Assembly: GCF_900128415.1 (NCBI RefSeq)
Contig: NZ_LT635772.1
Coordinates: forward strand, 1,860,001 to 1,924,000
Direction of reading: 5' to 3'
Source of the DNA: Anaerococcus mediterraneensis
GTDB lineage: Bacteria; Bacillota; Clostridia; Tissierellales; Peptoniphilaceae
Length of the DNA: 64,000 bases
Made by a program: the position numbers and the translations under genes. This document shows, piece after piece, positions 24,086 to 32,975 of this stretch. Under the pieces are notes generated by a model that ran no database searches, was not told where the DNA came from, and saw nothing but the letters and a program-made list of their open reading frames with translations. Within the stretch, counting starts at the first letter, position 1. Each line of letters opens with the position of its first letter.

Positions 24086-24829
24086 TCACCTAAGTATAGT
24101 TGCTAGGGCAAAACCAATGCAGATAGCCATAGCTATGAACAAGGCTTCAAATAATTTTATAGCCCCTGTCAAGATATTGTCCATAAACATCTCTTTGAAA
24201 GAATTTGTAAAAAGAAGGCCTGATATCAAAATCATTGTTATACCTATACTTATATGTTCACTAGATAGTCCAAGTCCTATGTCTACTGCAAGTGACGATA
24301 GACGTGCTATCACAAAGCCACATACGCAAATAACTATAAATCTATTTATATTTATCTTTCTAAGTAGGGCTTCTGCAAGCCTCATAAGGCAAGCTATAAA
24401 ACCACCTATGATGGCATCTTTAAAGCTTGATCCAAAGAAGATACAAAAACCAAAAGCTATGAGAAAGTAGGATAATAAAATCCTAATTTGTCCAGCTCCT
24501 TCTAGGTTTTTGATCTCTTTTATTTCTTTTTCTATATCAGAAAAGTCTATCTGGTCATTGCAAATACGCCTAGACAGGTTGTTAAACCTAGCAAGCGATT
24601 CCAGATTGTAGGACATAGTCAGTACTCTTCTTGATTGGGTATAGGGTTTATTTTCAAATTCTGTGCTTGTTACTATACTATAAGGAGTTGCAAAGACATT
24701 GACGTTTTCTGCACAAAAGTGTCTACAAATACGACCTATGGTATCTTCAACCCTATTTATTTCTGCACCAGATTTTAACATGCCTGCGCCAATGTCTATA
24801 GCATAGGTCAAAATTCTATCGTAGTCCAA
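24086..24829 (-). CDS. ThrE-family transporter, N-terminal half (DUF1212-like)
   Basis: A 247-residue membrane protein. The soluble N-terminal region (IDIGAGMLKSGAEINRVEDT, then VFATPYSIVTS) is the ThrE hallmark, followed by about five helices. The start is a TTG at 24829 with AAGGA eight bases upstream; the first ATG would delete part of the conserved GAGMLKSGAE block. It is the partner of the gene immediately downstream. Confidence 0.83.
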   Translation of the reverse strand: MDYDRILTYAIDIGAGMLKSGAEINRVEDTIGRICRHFCAENVNVFATPYSIVTSTEFENKPYTQSRRVLTMSYNLESLARFNNLSRRICNDQIDFSDIEKEIKEIKNLEGAGQIRILLSYFLIAFGFCIFFGSSFKDAIIGGFIACLMRLAEALLRKININRFIVICVCGFVIARLSSLAVDIGLGLSSEHISIGITMILISGLLFTNSFKEMFMDNILTGAIKLFEALFIAMAICIGFALATILR

Positions 24830-24866
24830 TAGCTTTTTCCTTTCTTGTCAACTCCTATTTATTATC

Positions 24867-26243
24867 TTAGTATTTTTGAGCTTGTCTCTTTACAAATTTA
24901 CCCATACCTGGTTTTCCAACAAATTCACCATCATCATAGATTAGGTTTCCTCTTAGGTAGGTTTGTACAGGATAACCTGAGAATTTCTTGCCTTCCCAAA
25001 CTGTGTGGTCACATAGGGTGTGCATATTATCTATTGACACTGTGAATTCTTTGTTTTTATCATAGATTACAATGTCTGCATCTTTGCCTACTGCAAGTTC
25101 ACCTTTTTGTGTACAACCGTAGATTTTTGCTGGGTTTGTTGAGCAAAGTTCTACTGCTCTTTCAAATGTGATCTTGCCTTTATTTGCAGCGTCTAGCATA
25201 TATGGATATAGGTTTTCTATACCTGCTATACCATTTGGTATTTTTGTAAAGTCATCTTTACCCCAATCTTTTTCATATGATTGGAATGGGCAGTGGTCAG
25301 TTGCTATTGTGTCAACCATACCATTTTGTACTGCTTGCCAGATTGCATCTTGGCTTTCTTGTCCCTTCATAGGAGGTGAGCATACAAAGTTTCTACCGTC
25401 TTCTCTTTTATAGACATCACTTGTAAACTCTAGGTATTGTGGACAAGTTTCTATAAATACAGTTGCTCCTTCTAGTTTAGCATCTATAGCTGCTTGTAAA
25501 CCTTCTTTATCAGCCATATGAACTACCATTAGTGGGGCATCAAGGTTTTTAGCCCAGTGAACTGCTCTTTTATCTGCTTCTGCTTCTACAAATTCTGGTC
25601 TACTTAGGTAGTGGTACCATGCACTTGTTTTGCCTTCTTTTAAAAACTCTTCGACTCTTAGGTCTATCAAATCTGGGTTTTCAGCATGAACATTGATTAG
25701 TCCGCCAAGCTCTTTAGCTCTTTCTAGAAGTCTAACGAAGGTTCCATCATCAGTCATCATGCCTTCTTTTTTATAAACCATGAATACCTTAAAGCTTGTA
25801 ATACCTTCATTTATCGCTGTTTCCATCTCATCAATGATTTCTCCATCATTAAGGTCTGTGATACAAACGTGGGATGCATAGTCTATGCAGGCTTCCTTTT
25901 CTAGAACAGCTTTTTTCTCATTTATAAGTTCCATTATAGAGGTGCCTTTTCTTTGTACTGGGTAATCAAATACTGTTGTTACACCACCACAAGCTCCACC
26001 TCTTGTACCTGATTCATATGTATCAGATGAAACTGTTCCACCAAATGGCATTGCCAAGTGTGTATGAGAATCTATACCACCTGGAAGCACAAGTTTGCCT
26101 TCTGCATCTACTATCTTTTCGGCATCACCCTCAATGTTTGCAGCTATCGCTACAATTTTTTCATCTTTAACAGCAAGGTCTGCCTTAAAAGAATTGCTTG
26201 CAGTAACTATTGTTCCGTTCTTAATTAATAAATCGTATTTCAT
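24867..26243 (-). CDS. hydA: dihydropyrimidinase (hydantoinase family)
   Basis: A 458-residue cyclic amidohydrolase that opens dihydrouracil or dihydrothymine to the N-carbamoyl beta-amino acid. The binuclear metal ligands are H60 and H62 in DSHTHL, the carboxylated lysine K152 in SFKVFM, H186 in VHAEN, H242 in VVHMA and D316 in ATDHCPF. The length and PPMKG motif fit D-hydantoinase and dihydropyrimidinase. The start ATG has AGGAGG. Its place between PreA and the carbamoyl hydrolase argues for a pyrimidine substrate. Confidence 0.93.
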   Translation of the reverse strand: MKYDLLIKNGTIVTASNSFKADLAVKDEKIVAIAANIEGDAEKIVDAEGKLVLPGGIDSHTHLAMPFGGTVSSDTYESGTRGGACGGVTTVFDYPVQRKGTSIMELINEKKAVLEKEACIDYASHVCITDLNDGEIIDEMETAINEGITSFKVFMVYKKEGMMTDDGTFVRLLERAKELGGLINVHAENPDLIDLRVEEFLKEGKTSAWYHYLSRPEFVEAEADKRAVHWAKNLDAPLMVVHMADKEGLQAAIDAKLEGATVFIETCPQYLEFTSDVYKREDGRNFVCSPPMKGQESQDAIWQAVQNGMVDTIATDHCPFQSYEKDWGKDDFTKIPNGIAGIENLYPYMLDAANKGKITFERAVELCSTNPAKIYGCTQKGELAVGKDADIVIYDKNKEFTVSIDNMHTLCDHTVWEGKKFSGYPVQTYLRGNLIYDDGEFVGKPGMGKFVKRQAQKY

Positions 26244-26255
26244 ATAACCTCCTTA

Positions 26256-26774
26256 TTAGTCATCGAAAAGTTTAAGAACACTCCATTCCTCTTGGTCATC
26301 ATTTTCTTTTGCAGTCATATCGTAGATAAGATTGCCAAGTTTTACACATAGATAACCTGCTATATTGCCAATAATAGTACAGACAACTACCATTTCCCAA
26401 TTGCCACCTGTAGCAAAGGCGGAAAAACCGCCCATAAAGGTACAAGGTGCATATCTTAATAGATCTATGTGTACTATGTAGCAAATAACCCAGGTGAAAA
26501 ATCCTGTAACTACTGCTGAAAATAGAACACTATCTGGAAATATATTGCTTAGTGCTATTATGGTACAACCTATTATAACACCTATTATATTTGAAGCTGA
26601 AGATCTAAATACTGCTGATTTGCTAGCACCAGCTGTGAAAAATGAGGTTATTCCTACAAATCCTAGCCAAGTAGCAAAAAGATCTGGGAAGCTCATTGAT
26701 AGTTTAGCTGCAACATAAGCCCATATCCCACATACTATGCCACTACCGACTGCGCCTGCGCCTATCCTTTTCAT
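26256..26774 (-). CDS. DUF1097-type membrane protein
   Basis: A 172-residue protein with about five hydrophobic segments and glycine-rich turns (GAGAVGSGIVCGIWAY, FVGITSFFTAGASKS, TFMGGFSAFATGG). I take it as DUF1097, whose function is unknown. It lies 11 bases after preA and 12 bases before dihydropyrimidinase. In this operon it might be a channel or carrier for uracil, thymine or a product; no classical uracil permease is present. Confidence 0.65.
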   Translation of the reverse strand: MKRIGAGAVGSGIVCGIWAYVAAKLSMSFPDLFATWLGFVGITSFFTAGASKSAVFRSSASNIIGVIIGCTIIALSNIFPDSVLFSAVVTGFFTWVICYIVHIDLLRYAPCTFMGGFSAFATGGNWEMVVVCTIIGNIAGYLCVKLGNLIYDMTAKENDDQEEWSVLKLFDD

Positions 26775-26785
26775 AGCTACCTACC

Positions 26786-28039
26786 TTATCTATATTCGTG
26801 TTTAACTTTTACTTCGTATTCTTCTCTACCTTCTTTAAACTTAACTTCTCCTGGTAAGATACAATCAAATACTGGACAAACGTTTAAGCATAGGTGACAA
26901 CCAACACAATTATCATTTATAATTGGTTTTCTTTCTTTGCTATCCCAATCAATCGCTTGGTGAGCAGCATCGAAACATGATACATAACATCTACCACATT
27001 TTACGCACTTATCATAGTTGATTTCTGGGATGATCTTGAAATCTCTGTCTATTTCGTCAGCACCAACTATATTTGGAAGTGCAAGACCTACTAAATCTTC
27101 TAGTCTATCAATTCCTCTTTCGTCCATATAGTGGCTTAGACCGCTTATCATATCCTCAACTATTCTGTAACCGTATTGCATAACCGCTGTTGTTACTTGT
27201 AGGTTGCTAGCACCAACTAATAGGAACTCAAGGGCATCCTGCCATGTTTCTATACCACCCATACCTGTTATAGGCACATCTTTAAGTGGTTCATATTGTT
27301 TCATTTGTGTTATAAATCTAAGAGCTATAGGCTTAACTGCCGCACCAGAATATCCTGATATAGATGATTTACCATTTATAGCTGGCATTGCTGTCATAGA
27401 CTCTAAGTCTAGGTTTGTTATAGCCTTGATAGTGTTTATTGCTGCTATACCCTTAGCACCTGCTTTGACAGCTGCTTCTGCTGGTATTTCCATATGACCG
27501 ATATTTGGTGTCATTTTTGCAACAACTGGTAGGTGTGTATTTTCTACACAAAGTTTTGTATAATGAGCAACTAACTCTGGGTTTTGACCAACGTCAGATC
27601 CCATCTCGTGTGAGTCCATTTGTGGACAAGAGAAGTTAAGCTCTATTATGTCTGCTCCAGCTTCTGTAACTTTCTTTGTTAGATAAATCCACTCTTCGTC
27701 ATTTGATCCCATTATAGAAACTGCCATGACCTTTGTTGGGTAATCTTTTTTAAGTCTTGATATATACTCTAAGTTAAGCTCTAGAGGTTTGTCAGAGATC
27801 ATCTCCATATTTTTGAAACCTGTCCAAGCTAAATCTTCTTTTCTACCGATATCAAATCTTGGAGAGCACTCATCTGGTATATAAACACCGATTGTTTTAT
27901 AGTAAACTCCTGCCCAGCCAGCTTCAAAAGCTTTTTTGATCATTTCATAGTTTGATCCAACTGGTGATGATGATAGGAAGAATGGGTTCTCACATTTAAC
28001 GCCTAAAAAATCAATTGATAAATCTTTCTTAACTGCCAT
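26786..28039 (-). CDS. preA: dihydropyrimidine dehydrogenase catalytic subunit PreA
   Basis: A 417-residue protein with an FMN-binding TIM barrel like dihydroorotate dehydrogenase ([42 protein letters not shown]), then two [4Fe-4S] motifs near the C-terminus: [11 protein letters not shown] and [11 protein letters not shown]. With PreT it reduces uracil and thymine to the 5,6-dihydro forms using NADH. The active-site loop matches what I recall of E. coli PreA rather than mammalian DPD. Gap to preT is 9 bases. Confidence 0.94.
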   Translation of the reverse strand: MAVKKDLSIDFLGVKCENPFFLSSSPVGSNYEMIKKAFEAGWAGVYYKTIGVYIPDECSPRFDIGRKEDLAWTGFKNMEMISDKPLELNLEYISRLKKDYPTKVMAVSIMGSNDEEWIYLTKKVTEAGADIIELNFSCPQMDSHEMGSDVGQNPELVAHYTKLCVENTHLPVVAKMTPNIGHMEIPAEAAVKAGAKGIAAINTIKAITNLDLESMTAMPAINGKSSISGYSGAAVKPIALRFITQMKQYEPLKDVPITGMGGIETWQDALEFLLVGASNLQVTTAVMQYGYRIVEDMISGLSHYMDERGIDRLEDLVGLALPNIVGADEIDRDFKIIPEINYDKCVKCGRCYVSCFDAAHQAIDWDSKERKPIINDNCVGCHLCLNVCPVFDCILPGEVKFKEGREEYEVKVKHEYR

Positions 28040-28048
28040 ATCTATCTC

Positions 28049-29254
28049 CTATTTCAAGTATGCTAATATTTCTAAAGCTGCGCCCTTACCTTCGGCAACT
28101 GCTTTAACTACTGTCTCGCCGCCATTTCTAGCATCGCCTGCTATAAATACGCCGTTTCCTTTTTTTACACCTTCATAATCATCTTCTAGCTTTTGACCTA
28201 TAGCAAATACTACTGTGCTAGCTTTAAGATTCATAGTAGAAACTTCATCCCAAGATTTAAACTCAACAAGTTCAACCTTTCCATCTCCGTGGATTTTTTC
28301 TGGTGCAAATCTTGTGTGAACTGGAACGCCTAGACTATAAGCATAGCTTAGCTCTTGGATGTTAGCTGGAGCTTCTTCTATTGATCTTCTATATACTATA
28401 GAAACATTTTTTGCTCCTGCTTGTTTTGCACTTGTAGCGCAGTCCATAGCAACGTCTCCACCACCTACTATAACGACATCTTCACCAAGCTCGATCTTAC
28501 CATCGTTTTCATACATTTCTTTCAAGAAGTCTACAGCGGTATAAACTCCTTTTAAATCTATACCCTCAATTTCTGGTAGCCAAGTTTTCCATAGTCCTAC
28601 ACCAACAAATACAGCATCATATTCTTTCTTAAGATCTTCTATTTGATCATATGTAATCTTCTTGCCAAACTCAAATTTGACACCTAATTCTTCTACTTTT
28701 GATATGTCATAATCAACTGTATTTCTGCTAAGTCTTGATGGGTTGATACCGTATCTTAGTACACCACCAGCTTTTTCGTATTGCTCATAGATAGTTACAT
28801 CTACACCATTTTTAGCAAGCTCTGCTGCAGCTGCTAGTGATGCTGGACCTGATCCTATACAAGCAACTTTTTTGCCAATGCTTTCACCTTTTTTAAGGAC
28901 TTGCATCTTGTGAATTCTTTCTTGGTCCATTGCAAAACTTTGTAGTCTACCAATCTCGATTGGTTTGTCAATACCAGTTCTTGAACAAGCTTTTTCACAA
29001 AGTTTTTCATAAGGACATACTAGTGCACAGGTTGCTCCAAGGATATTGTTTTCCCTAATTGTCTCAGCAGCACCTTTGAAGTTTCTAAATCTTATAGATC
29101 TGATGAACTTGCCTGGATCTGTTTTTGCCGGACAATCCTGACTACATGGTGCATCCTCACATAGTAGGCATCTTGTAGCCTCTTGCATTGCACCTCTGAC
29201 ATCTAGTGGCTCGTATGATAACTCGCCATAAGATAATTTTCTGGTCTTACTCAT
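28049..29254 (-). CDS. preT: dihydropyrimidine dehydrogenase NAD-binding subunit PreT
   Basis: A 401-residue flavoprotein related to the glutamate synthase small subunit. Cysteines for Fe-S clusters lie in CLLCEDAPCSQDCP and CALVCPYEKLCEKAC. The FAD motif is GSGPASLAA and the NAD(P)H motif is VVGGGDVAMDCA. It passes electrons from NAD(P)H to PreA. It is the first gene of the eleven-gene operon; its ATG follows GGAGGAG. It is divergent from the MerR-type regulator, with about 276 bases between. Confidence 0.94.
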   Translation of the reverse strand: MSKTRKLSYGELSYEPLDVRGAMQEATRCLLCEDAPCSQDCPAKTDPGKFIRSIRFRNFKGAAETIRENNILGATCALVCPYEKLCEKACSRTGIDKPIEIGRLQSFAMDQERIHKMQVLKKGESIGKKVACIGSGPASLAAAAELAKNGVDVTIYEQYEKAGGVLRYGINPSRLSRNTVDYDISKVEELGVKFEFGKKITYDQIEDLKKEYDAVFVGVGLWKTWLPEIEGIDLKGVYTAVDFLKEMYENDGKIELGEDVVIVGGGDVAMDCATSAKQAGAKNVSIVYRRSIEEAPANIQELSYAYSLGVPVHTRFAPEKIHGDGKVELVEFKSWDEVSTMNLKASTVVFAIGQKLEDDYEGVKKGNGVFIAGDARNGGETVVKAVAEGKGAALEILAYLK

Positions 29255-29350
29255 ATTTTCTCCTCCAGATATATATTTTTTTAAAACCTTTTCGGTTTTA
29301 ATGACAATGTTTGCAAGGCATCCTTTAATATGAATTGCCTCTTCGTATAT

Positions 29351-29400
29351 AATATATCACAGCGGACGAAAGTTTTCAAGTTAAATTTTTAACTTTCTCG
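29351..29400 (-). promoter_or_regulatory. preT operon promoter and candidate MerR operators
   Basis: On the minus strand TTGAAA (29374-29379), a 17-base spacer and TATATT (29351-29356). Just upstream and overlapping the -35 is a dyad AAGTTAA-ATTT-TTAACTT (29378-29395), and a wider pair GAAAGTT/AACTTTC frames it. This is a likely site for the divergent regulator. A classic MerR-type 19-base spacer is not evident. Confidence 0.5.
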
Positions 29401-29530
29401 TATTTTTTTTAAAACTTTATAGCGATTCATAGTTTTTCTTTTATCCCCTAAAATTTTTTCCAAATTTGATTGATAATTATTAACTTTATAGTTTAATAGA
29501 CTTAGTAAATATGTAAAAAGAGAGTAAATT

Positions 29531-30406
29531 ATGAACGATTTATATACAATTGGAACTATTTCCAAACTTAGCAATATACCAACAGAAACCCTACGATACT
29601 ATGACAAAATTGGTCTTTTCTGTCCTGAACATAGGGATGAGACAACCGGTTATAGGTATTATACAAAGGATGGCCTTACCGCTCTTTTGATCATCAGAAG
29701 GCTTAGAAACCTAGGTTTTTCTATAGAAGATATAAGGAGTGCCCTAGAGGATAAAACCCTTGACCACCTCAAAGCTTTATTATTAAAAAAAGAAAAAGAA
29801 TATGATAAGTCAATAAAAATCCTTCAAGCAAGACAATATGCTTGCAATGTTGCCTATGAAAAAATAGTCTCTGGTGAGAATATAAGAAAAAATTTCGATA
29901 GAAATGCAAGATTTGAAGAGACTGTCTCTCTTGAGAAAATCCCAAAAAGAGAGCTTATTTTCTCTAGAAAAATTATGAAAGCATATAAAAACTCTGACCT
30001 ATCGCTTTCTAGATGGATTGATATTTATGAAAAATGTACGGAAAATGGTCTAGAGATGAAAGGGTCAATAATAGTTATCTATCACGACGATCCCCTCGAT
30101 CAGTTTTTGCTAAAAGATTGTGACCTGGAGTTTGCTATTGAGATTAATTCTGAAGATGCTGCTAGGCTCTCTAAGGATAAGACTAGGTCTTGGGGAGACT
30201 TTACGGCTTGCACATCTTATTTTTTAGGAGATTATTCTGGCATTATGACTAGACACGTCCAGATGATCAGGTGGATAAATGCAAATGGTTATGAGATTTG
30301 TGGACCTATTTCAGAAGAATTTATCATCTCTCCTCTAGATGTCTACAATCCAAGCGATCACGTGACAAAAATTATTATCCCAGTTAAAAAAAATGATGAA
30401 AAATAA
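29531..30406 (+). CDS. MerR-family regulator with GyrI-like effector domain
   Basis: A 291-residue BmrR-type regulator. The N-terminal winged helix reads YTIGTISKLSNIPTETLRYY and GLFCPEH, followed by GYRYYTKDGLTALLIIRRLR. A coiled linker (about residues 80-110) leads to a C-terminal domain of GyrI-like length (about 135-290), which usually binds small molecules. It is divergent from preT and is the only regulator near the operon, so it probably controls it. The ligand could be a pyrimidine or a breakdown product. Ribosome site is weak (AGAGAG). Confidence 0.85.
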   Translation: MNDLYTIGTISKLSNIPTETLRYYDKIGLFCPEHRDETTGYRYYTKDGLTALLIIRRLRNLGFSIEDIRSALEDKTLDHLKALLLKKEKEYDKSIKILQARQYACNVAYEKIVSGENIRKNFDRNARFEETVSLEKIPKRELIFSRKIMKAYKNSDLSLSRWIDIYEKCTENGLEMKGSIIVIYHDDPLDQFLLKDCDLEFAIEINSEDAARLSKDKTRSWGDFTACTSYFLGDYSGIMTRHVQMIRWINANGYEICGPISEEFIISPLDVYNPSDHVTKIIIPVKKNDEK

Positions 30407-30409
30407 AAA

Positions 30410-30452
30410 AATCCCTTTCTAAATCATTTGATTTAAAAAGGGATTTTATTTT
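30410..30452. terminator. bidirectional terminator between merR and hisS
   Basis: AATCCCTTT...AAAGGGATT with an inner AAATCA/TGATTT pair (30410-30446), A-run on one side and T-run on the other. It separates convergent genes. Confidence 0.85.
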
Positions 30453-30457
30453 TTTAC

Positions 30458-31744
30458 CTATAAATTGTCAAAGCCTATGCTTTCTTGATCGCCTGTTTCC
30501 ATATTTCTGATTGTGACAGTTTTATTTTCTCTCTCATCTGCCCCAATGATATAGGTATATTTGACACCGATTTTATCTGCATAGTTGAATTTCTTTTTTA
30601 ACTTGCCAGATTCTAGGTAAATATCCGCATTTTTACCCGATTCTTGGACCTTGTTTAGTATATCTATAGCGTATAGGTTTTCTTCTTCGCTCATAGGTAT
30701 GATTAGGATTTCTGTAAGCTTCATTGCCTCTTTATCCACAAGGCCAAGCTCTTTTAGCTGGTAAAATAGCCTGGTTAGACCAATTGACATACCAACTCCT
30801 GGTAGTTTTTGCTTGGTGAAATTATCAGCTAATTCCTCATACCTACCACCAGAAGAAACTGATCCTATAGACTCATGGCCCTTGATAAAGGTTTCATAAA
30901 CTGTACCTGTATAATAATCAAGGCCCCTAGTTATGGCTGGGTCTATTTTTATATTTTTATCCTCTATGCCAAATTCTAGCATATATTTATAAACTGTTTT
31001 TAGCTCTTCATAGCCTGTCTGGTATAGGTCATTTTCTACAAAACCGTCTAGGCTTTCTAAAAGATCCTTGTTTTCTAGGTCTGACCCTATAAAGGCTAGG
31101 ATTTTTTCTGCCTTTTTGCTATCAACAATCTCTAGTAATTCTTCCTTGGTTTTTTCTAGGCCAATCTTATCTTTTTTGTCGATCAGCCTTAGGATATCAG
31201 TAGTATTTTCTATATCAAGTGACTTTAAAAAACCATTTAACAATTTCCTGTTGTTGATCTTGAAAGTAACCTCAGGAGTGTTTAGCTTTTTAAAAATCTC
31301 ATAGATAACCTTTGGCAAAATAGCATCATTGGCTATGGCTAGGTTGTTGTGGCCAATAATATCTATATCGCATTGGTAAAACTCCCTATACCTGCCCTTT
31401 TGATTTCTCTCACCTCTATAGACCTTGCCTATATGGTATCTTTTGAATGGGAAGTTGAGGTCTGAAAAGTGCTCTGCTACATACCTAGCAAGTGGTACTG
31501 TTAGGTCAAATCTCAGGCTCATATCCCTTGTCTCTGAGGCGATCTCGTAAATTTGTTTTTCGGTTTCTCCACCGCCCTTGGCAAATAAAATCTCATTTTT
31601 TTCTATAAGGGGAGTATCTATTGGCAAAAACTGATACTTTTTGAAGGTCTCCTCTATAATATTTTTCATCTTGTTAAAGGCTAGCTGGTCTTCTGGCAAA
31701 AGCTCCATAATGCCGGCTATGGTTGATGGTTTTACTATTTTCAT
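30458..31744 (-). CDS. hisS: histidine-tRNA ligase
   Basis: A 428-residue class II aminoacyl-tRNA synthetase that charges tRNA-His. Motif 2 region is RYHIGKVYRGERNQKGRYRE, histidine motifs include LDYYTGTVYETF and SSGGRYEELADNF, and the anticodon-binding domain starts near residue 335. Length is normal. No T-box or other leader is seen in the 75 bases upstream. Confidence 0.96.
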   Translation of the reverse strand: MKIVKPSTIAGIMELLPEDQLAFNKMKNIIEETFKKYQFLPIDTPLIEKNEILFAKGGGETEKQIYEIASETRDMSLRFDLTVPLARYVAEHFSDLNFPFKRYHIGKVYRGERNQKGRYREFYQCDIDIIGHNNLAIANDAILPKVIYEIFKKLNTPEVTFKINNRKLLNGFLKSLDIENTTDILRLIDKKDKIGLEKTKEELLEIVDSKKAEKILAFIGSDLENKDLLESLDGFVENDLYQTGYEELKTVYKYMLEFGIEDKNIKIDPAITRGLDYYTGTVYETFIKGHESIGSVSSGGRYEELADNFTKQKLPGVGMSIGLTRLFYQLKELGLVDKEAMKLTEILIIPMSEEENLYAIDILNKVQESGKNADIYLESGKLKKKFNYADKIGVKYTYIIGADERENKTVTIRNMETGDQESIGFDNL

Positions 31745-31819
31745 ATCTTCCTCTCTTATATCTCTTTACTATAATAGACTATACGATAAATAGGAGAAAT
31801 TAAAAATCTTTGCAAAAAT

Positions 31820-32494
31820 TTATAGAAAAATCAAGGATCCTAGGTCTACCAGAGGGCACTTGGGGAAAAGTATTTTTATAGATTCTTTTTGGCAGATCTC
31901 TTTTATCTTTGGATAGGCCTTGTGCTTTGAAATATCACCGGTAAAAATAAGCTTATCCTCATATAAAGTGCAAGTCCCACCCAAAAATCCCTGGTTAAAA
32001 CCATCAAGGGCCACCGTATCCTCATCCAAAAGTTCTATATCAATCTTATCTTTTAGACTTTTATAGATCCCATAATCACTGGTCAAAATCGTATTTTTAA
32101 GGACAATACTAGAGCACCTGGTGTAGCCTTGTTTTACCCTTAGGTGGGCAATATTTTTATCAGCAAAATATTTTTTTATATTGGTCTCAGTGAAATCATT
32201 GTGGATATAATAATCCTTAAATCTCACTACATTATAGATTGCATCCTTTGGATAAGTTTTTTCGGTAGACTGGCCCCTTATGAGATTATAAGAAGGGATT
32301 TTTTCTACATAATAATCATAGACCTCATCAGCAACCACTATATTTTTCTCATCTAAAAGGAAAAGTGATAAGTCCGGATGGTCGGCAATCCTTGGATCTA
32401 GTTTTGGATTTCCTATCGTCTCTATGTATTTTATATTATTTTCTTTTAGATACTCTTTGAAAGCCTCGCTTGCCTTGTAGGAAATAATGACCAT
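31820..32494 (-). CDS. conserved protein of unknown function, possibly GME/pentein-like (DUF6873-type)
   Basis: A 224-residue soluble protein. Recognisable blocks are HPDLSLFLLD, KQGYTRCSSIVL, ILTSDYGI, GFNQGFLGGTCTLYEDKLIF and TGDISKH. The pattern of repeated beta-strand-turn units with HPD, C and GG motifs recalls GME-fold (pentein) proteins related to arginine deiminase, and I tentatively match DUF6873. The enzymatic role is not known. It follows the tRNA pair and its terminator and precedes hisS on the same strand. Confidence 0.6.
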   Translation of the reverse strand: MVIISYKASEAFKEYLKENNIKYIETIGNPKLDPRIADHPDLSLFLLDEKNIVVADEVYDYYVEKIPSYNLIRGQSTEKTYPKDAIYNVVRFKDYYIHNDFTETNIKKYFADKNIAHLRVKQGYTRCSSIVLKNTILTSDYGIYKSLKDKIDIELLDEDTVALDGFNQGFLGGTCTLYEDKLIFTGDISKHKAYPKIKEICQKESIKILFPKCPLVDLGSLIFL

Positions 32495-32512
32495 AATCTC
32501 TCCTTTTTATAA

Positions 32513-32534
32513 TAAAAAAATCCCCATTTGGGGA
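32513..32534 (-). terminator. terminator after tRNA-Cys
   Basis: TCCCC-ATTT-GGGGA (32521-32534), followed on the minus strand by seven T (32520-32514). It ends the tRNA-Gly/tRNA-Cys transcript. Confidence 0.85.
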
Positions 32535-32540
32535 TACGTT

Positions 32541-32614
32541 TGGAGGCGCCACCCAGATTTGAACTGGGGGTAAAGGTGTTGCAGACCTCTGCCTTACCAC
32601 TTGGCTATGGCGCC
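32541..32614 (-). tRNA. tRNA-Cys (anticodon GCA)
   Basis: A 74-base tRNA with encoded CCA and discriminator U. Acceptor GGCGCCA pairs with TGGCGCC. The anticodon stem GAGGT/ACCTT (one G-T pair) encloses loop CTGCAAC with GCA. The T arm is CCCAGTTCAAATCTGGG. Confidence 0.96.
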
Positions 32615-32625
32615 ATAATAAAAAA

Positions 32626-32700
32626 TGGAGCGGATGACGAGATTCGAACTCGCGACCCTCGCCTTGGCAAGGCGATGCTCTACCACTGAGCCACATCCGC
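32626..32700 (-). tRNA. tRNA-Gly (anticodon GCC)
   Basis: A 75-base tRNA with encoded CCA and discriminator U. Acceptor GCGGATG pairs with CATCCGC. Anticodon loop TTGCCAA is closed by CGCC/GGCG. The T arm is GCGAGTTCGAATCTCGT. It precedes tRNA-Cys by 11 bases in one transcript. Confidence 0.96.
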
Positions 32701-32709
32701 ACAATTATT

Positions 32710-32737
32710 ATTATATATGTTTTTTTTGATTTGTAAA
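32710..32737 (-). promoter_or_regulatory. promoter of the tRNA-Gly/tRNA-Cys unit
   Basis: On the minus strand TTTACA (32732-32737), a 16-base spacer and TATAAT (32710-32715), ten bases before the tRNA-Gly 5' end. Confidence 0.75.
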
Positions 32738-32937
32738 GTAAAACCTATAATTTTTAGAGATTTTCTTAATTCTCTTAGGAGCTTACTGTTATATTATAGG
32801 ATAAATTTTATAACTTGTCAAGTTTATTTTTCTTTTTTCTATTTTTTATCTAATTCACCCATAAAACCTGATTGGAAAATAAAAATCTTTTTTTAGGTCA
32901 CAAGGGGATTTGTCTCTAATCTTTTTATGAAATCCAA

Positions 32938-32975
32938 ATAAAAAAGAGAAGTAAACCCTAGTGGATTTTCTTCTC
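32938..32975 (-). terminator. terminator at the MATE gene 3' end
   Basis: On the minus strand GAGAAG...CTTCTC is followed by TTTTTTATTTG. The upstream arm overlaps the last codons of the MATE gene. Confidence 0.6.

Noticed and set aside
26786..28039. Absence of the mammalian catalytic cysteine in the PreA active-site loop
   Set aside because: The loop MGSDVGQ matches what I recall of E. coli PreA, which is active, so this is not a defect.
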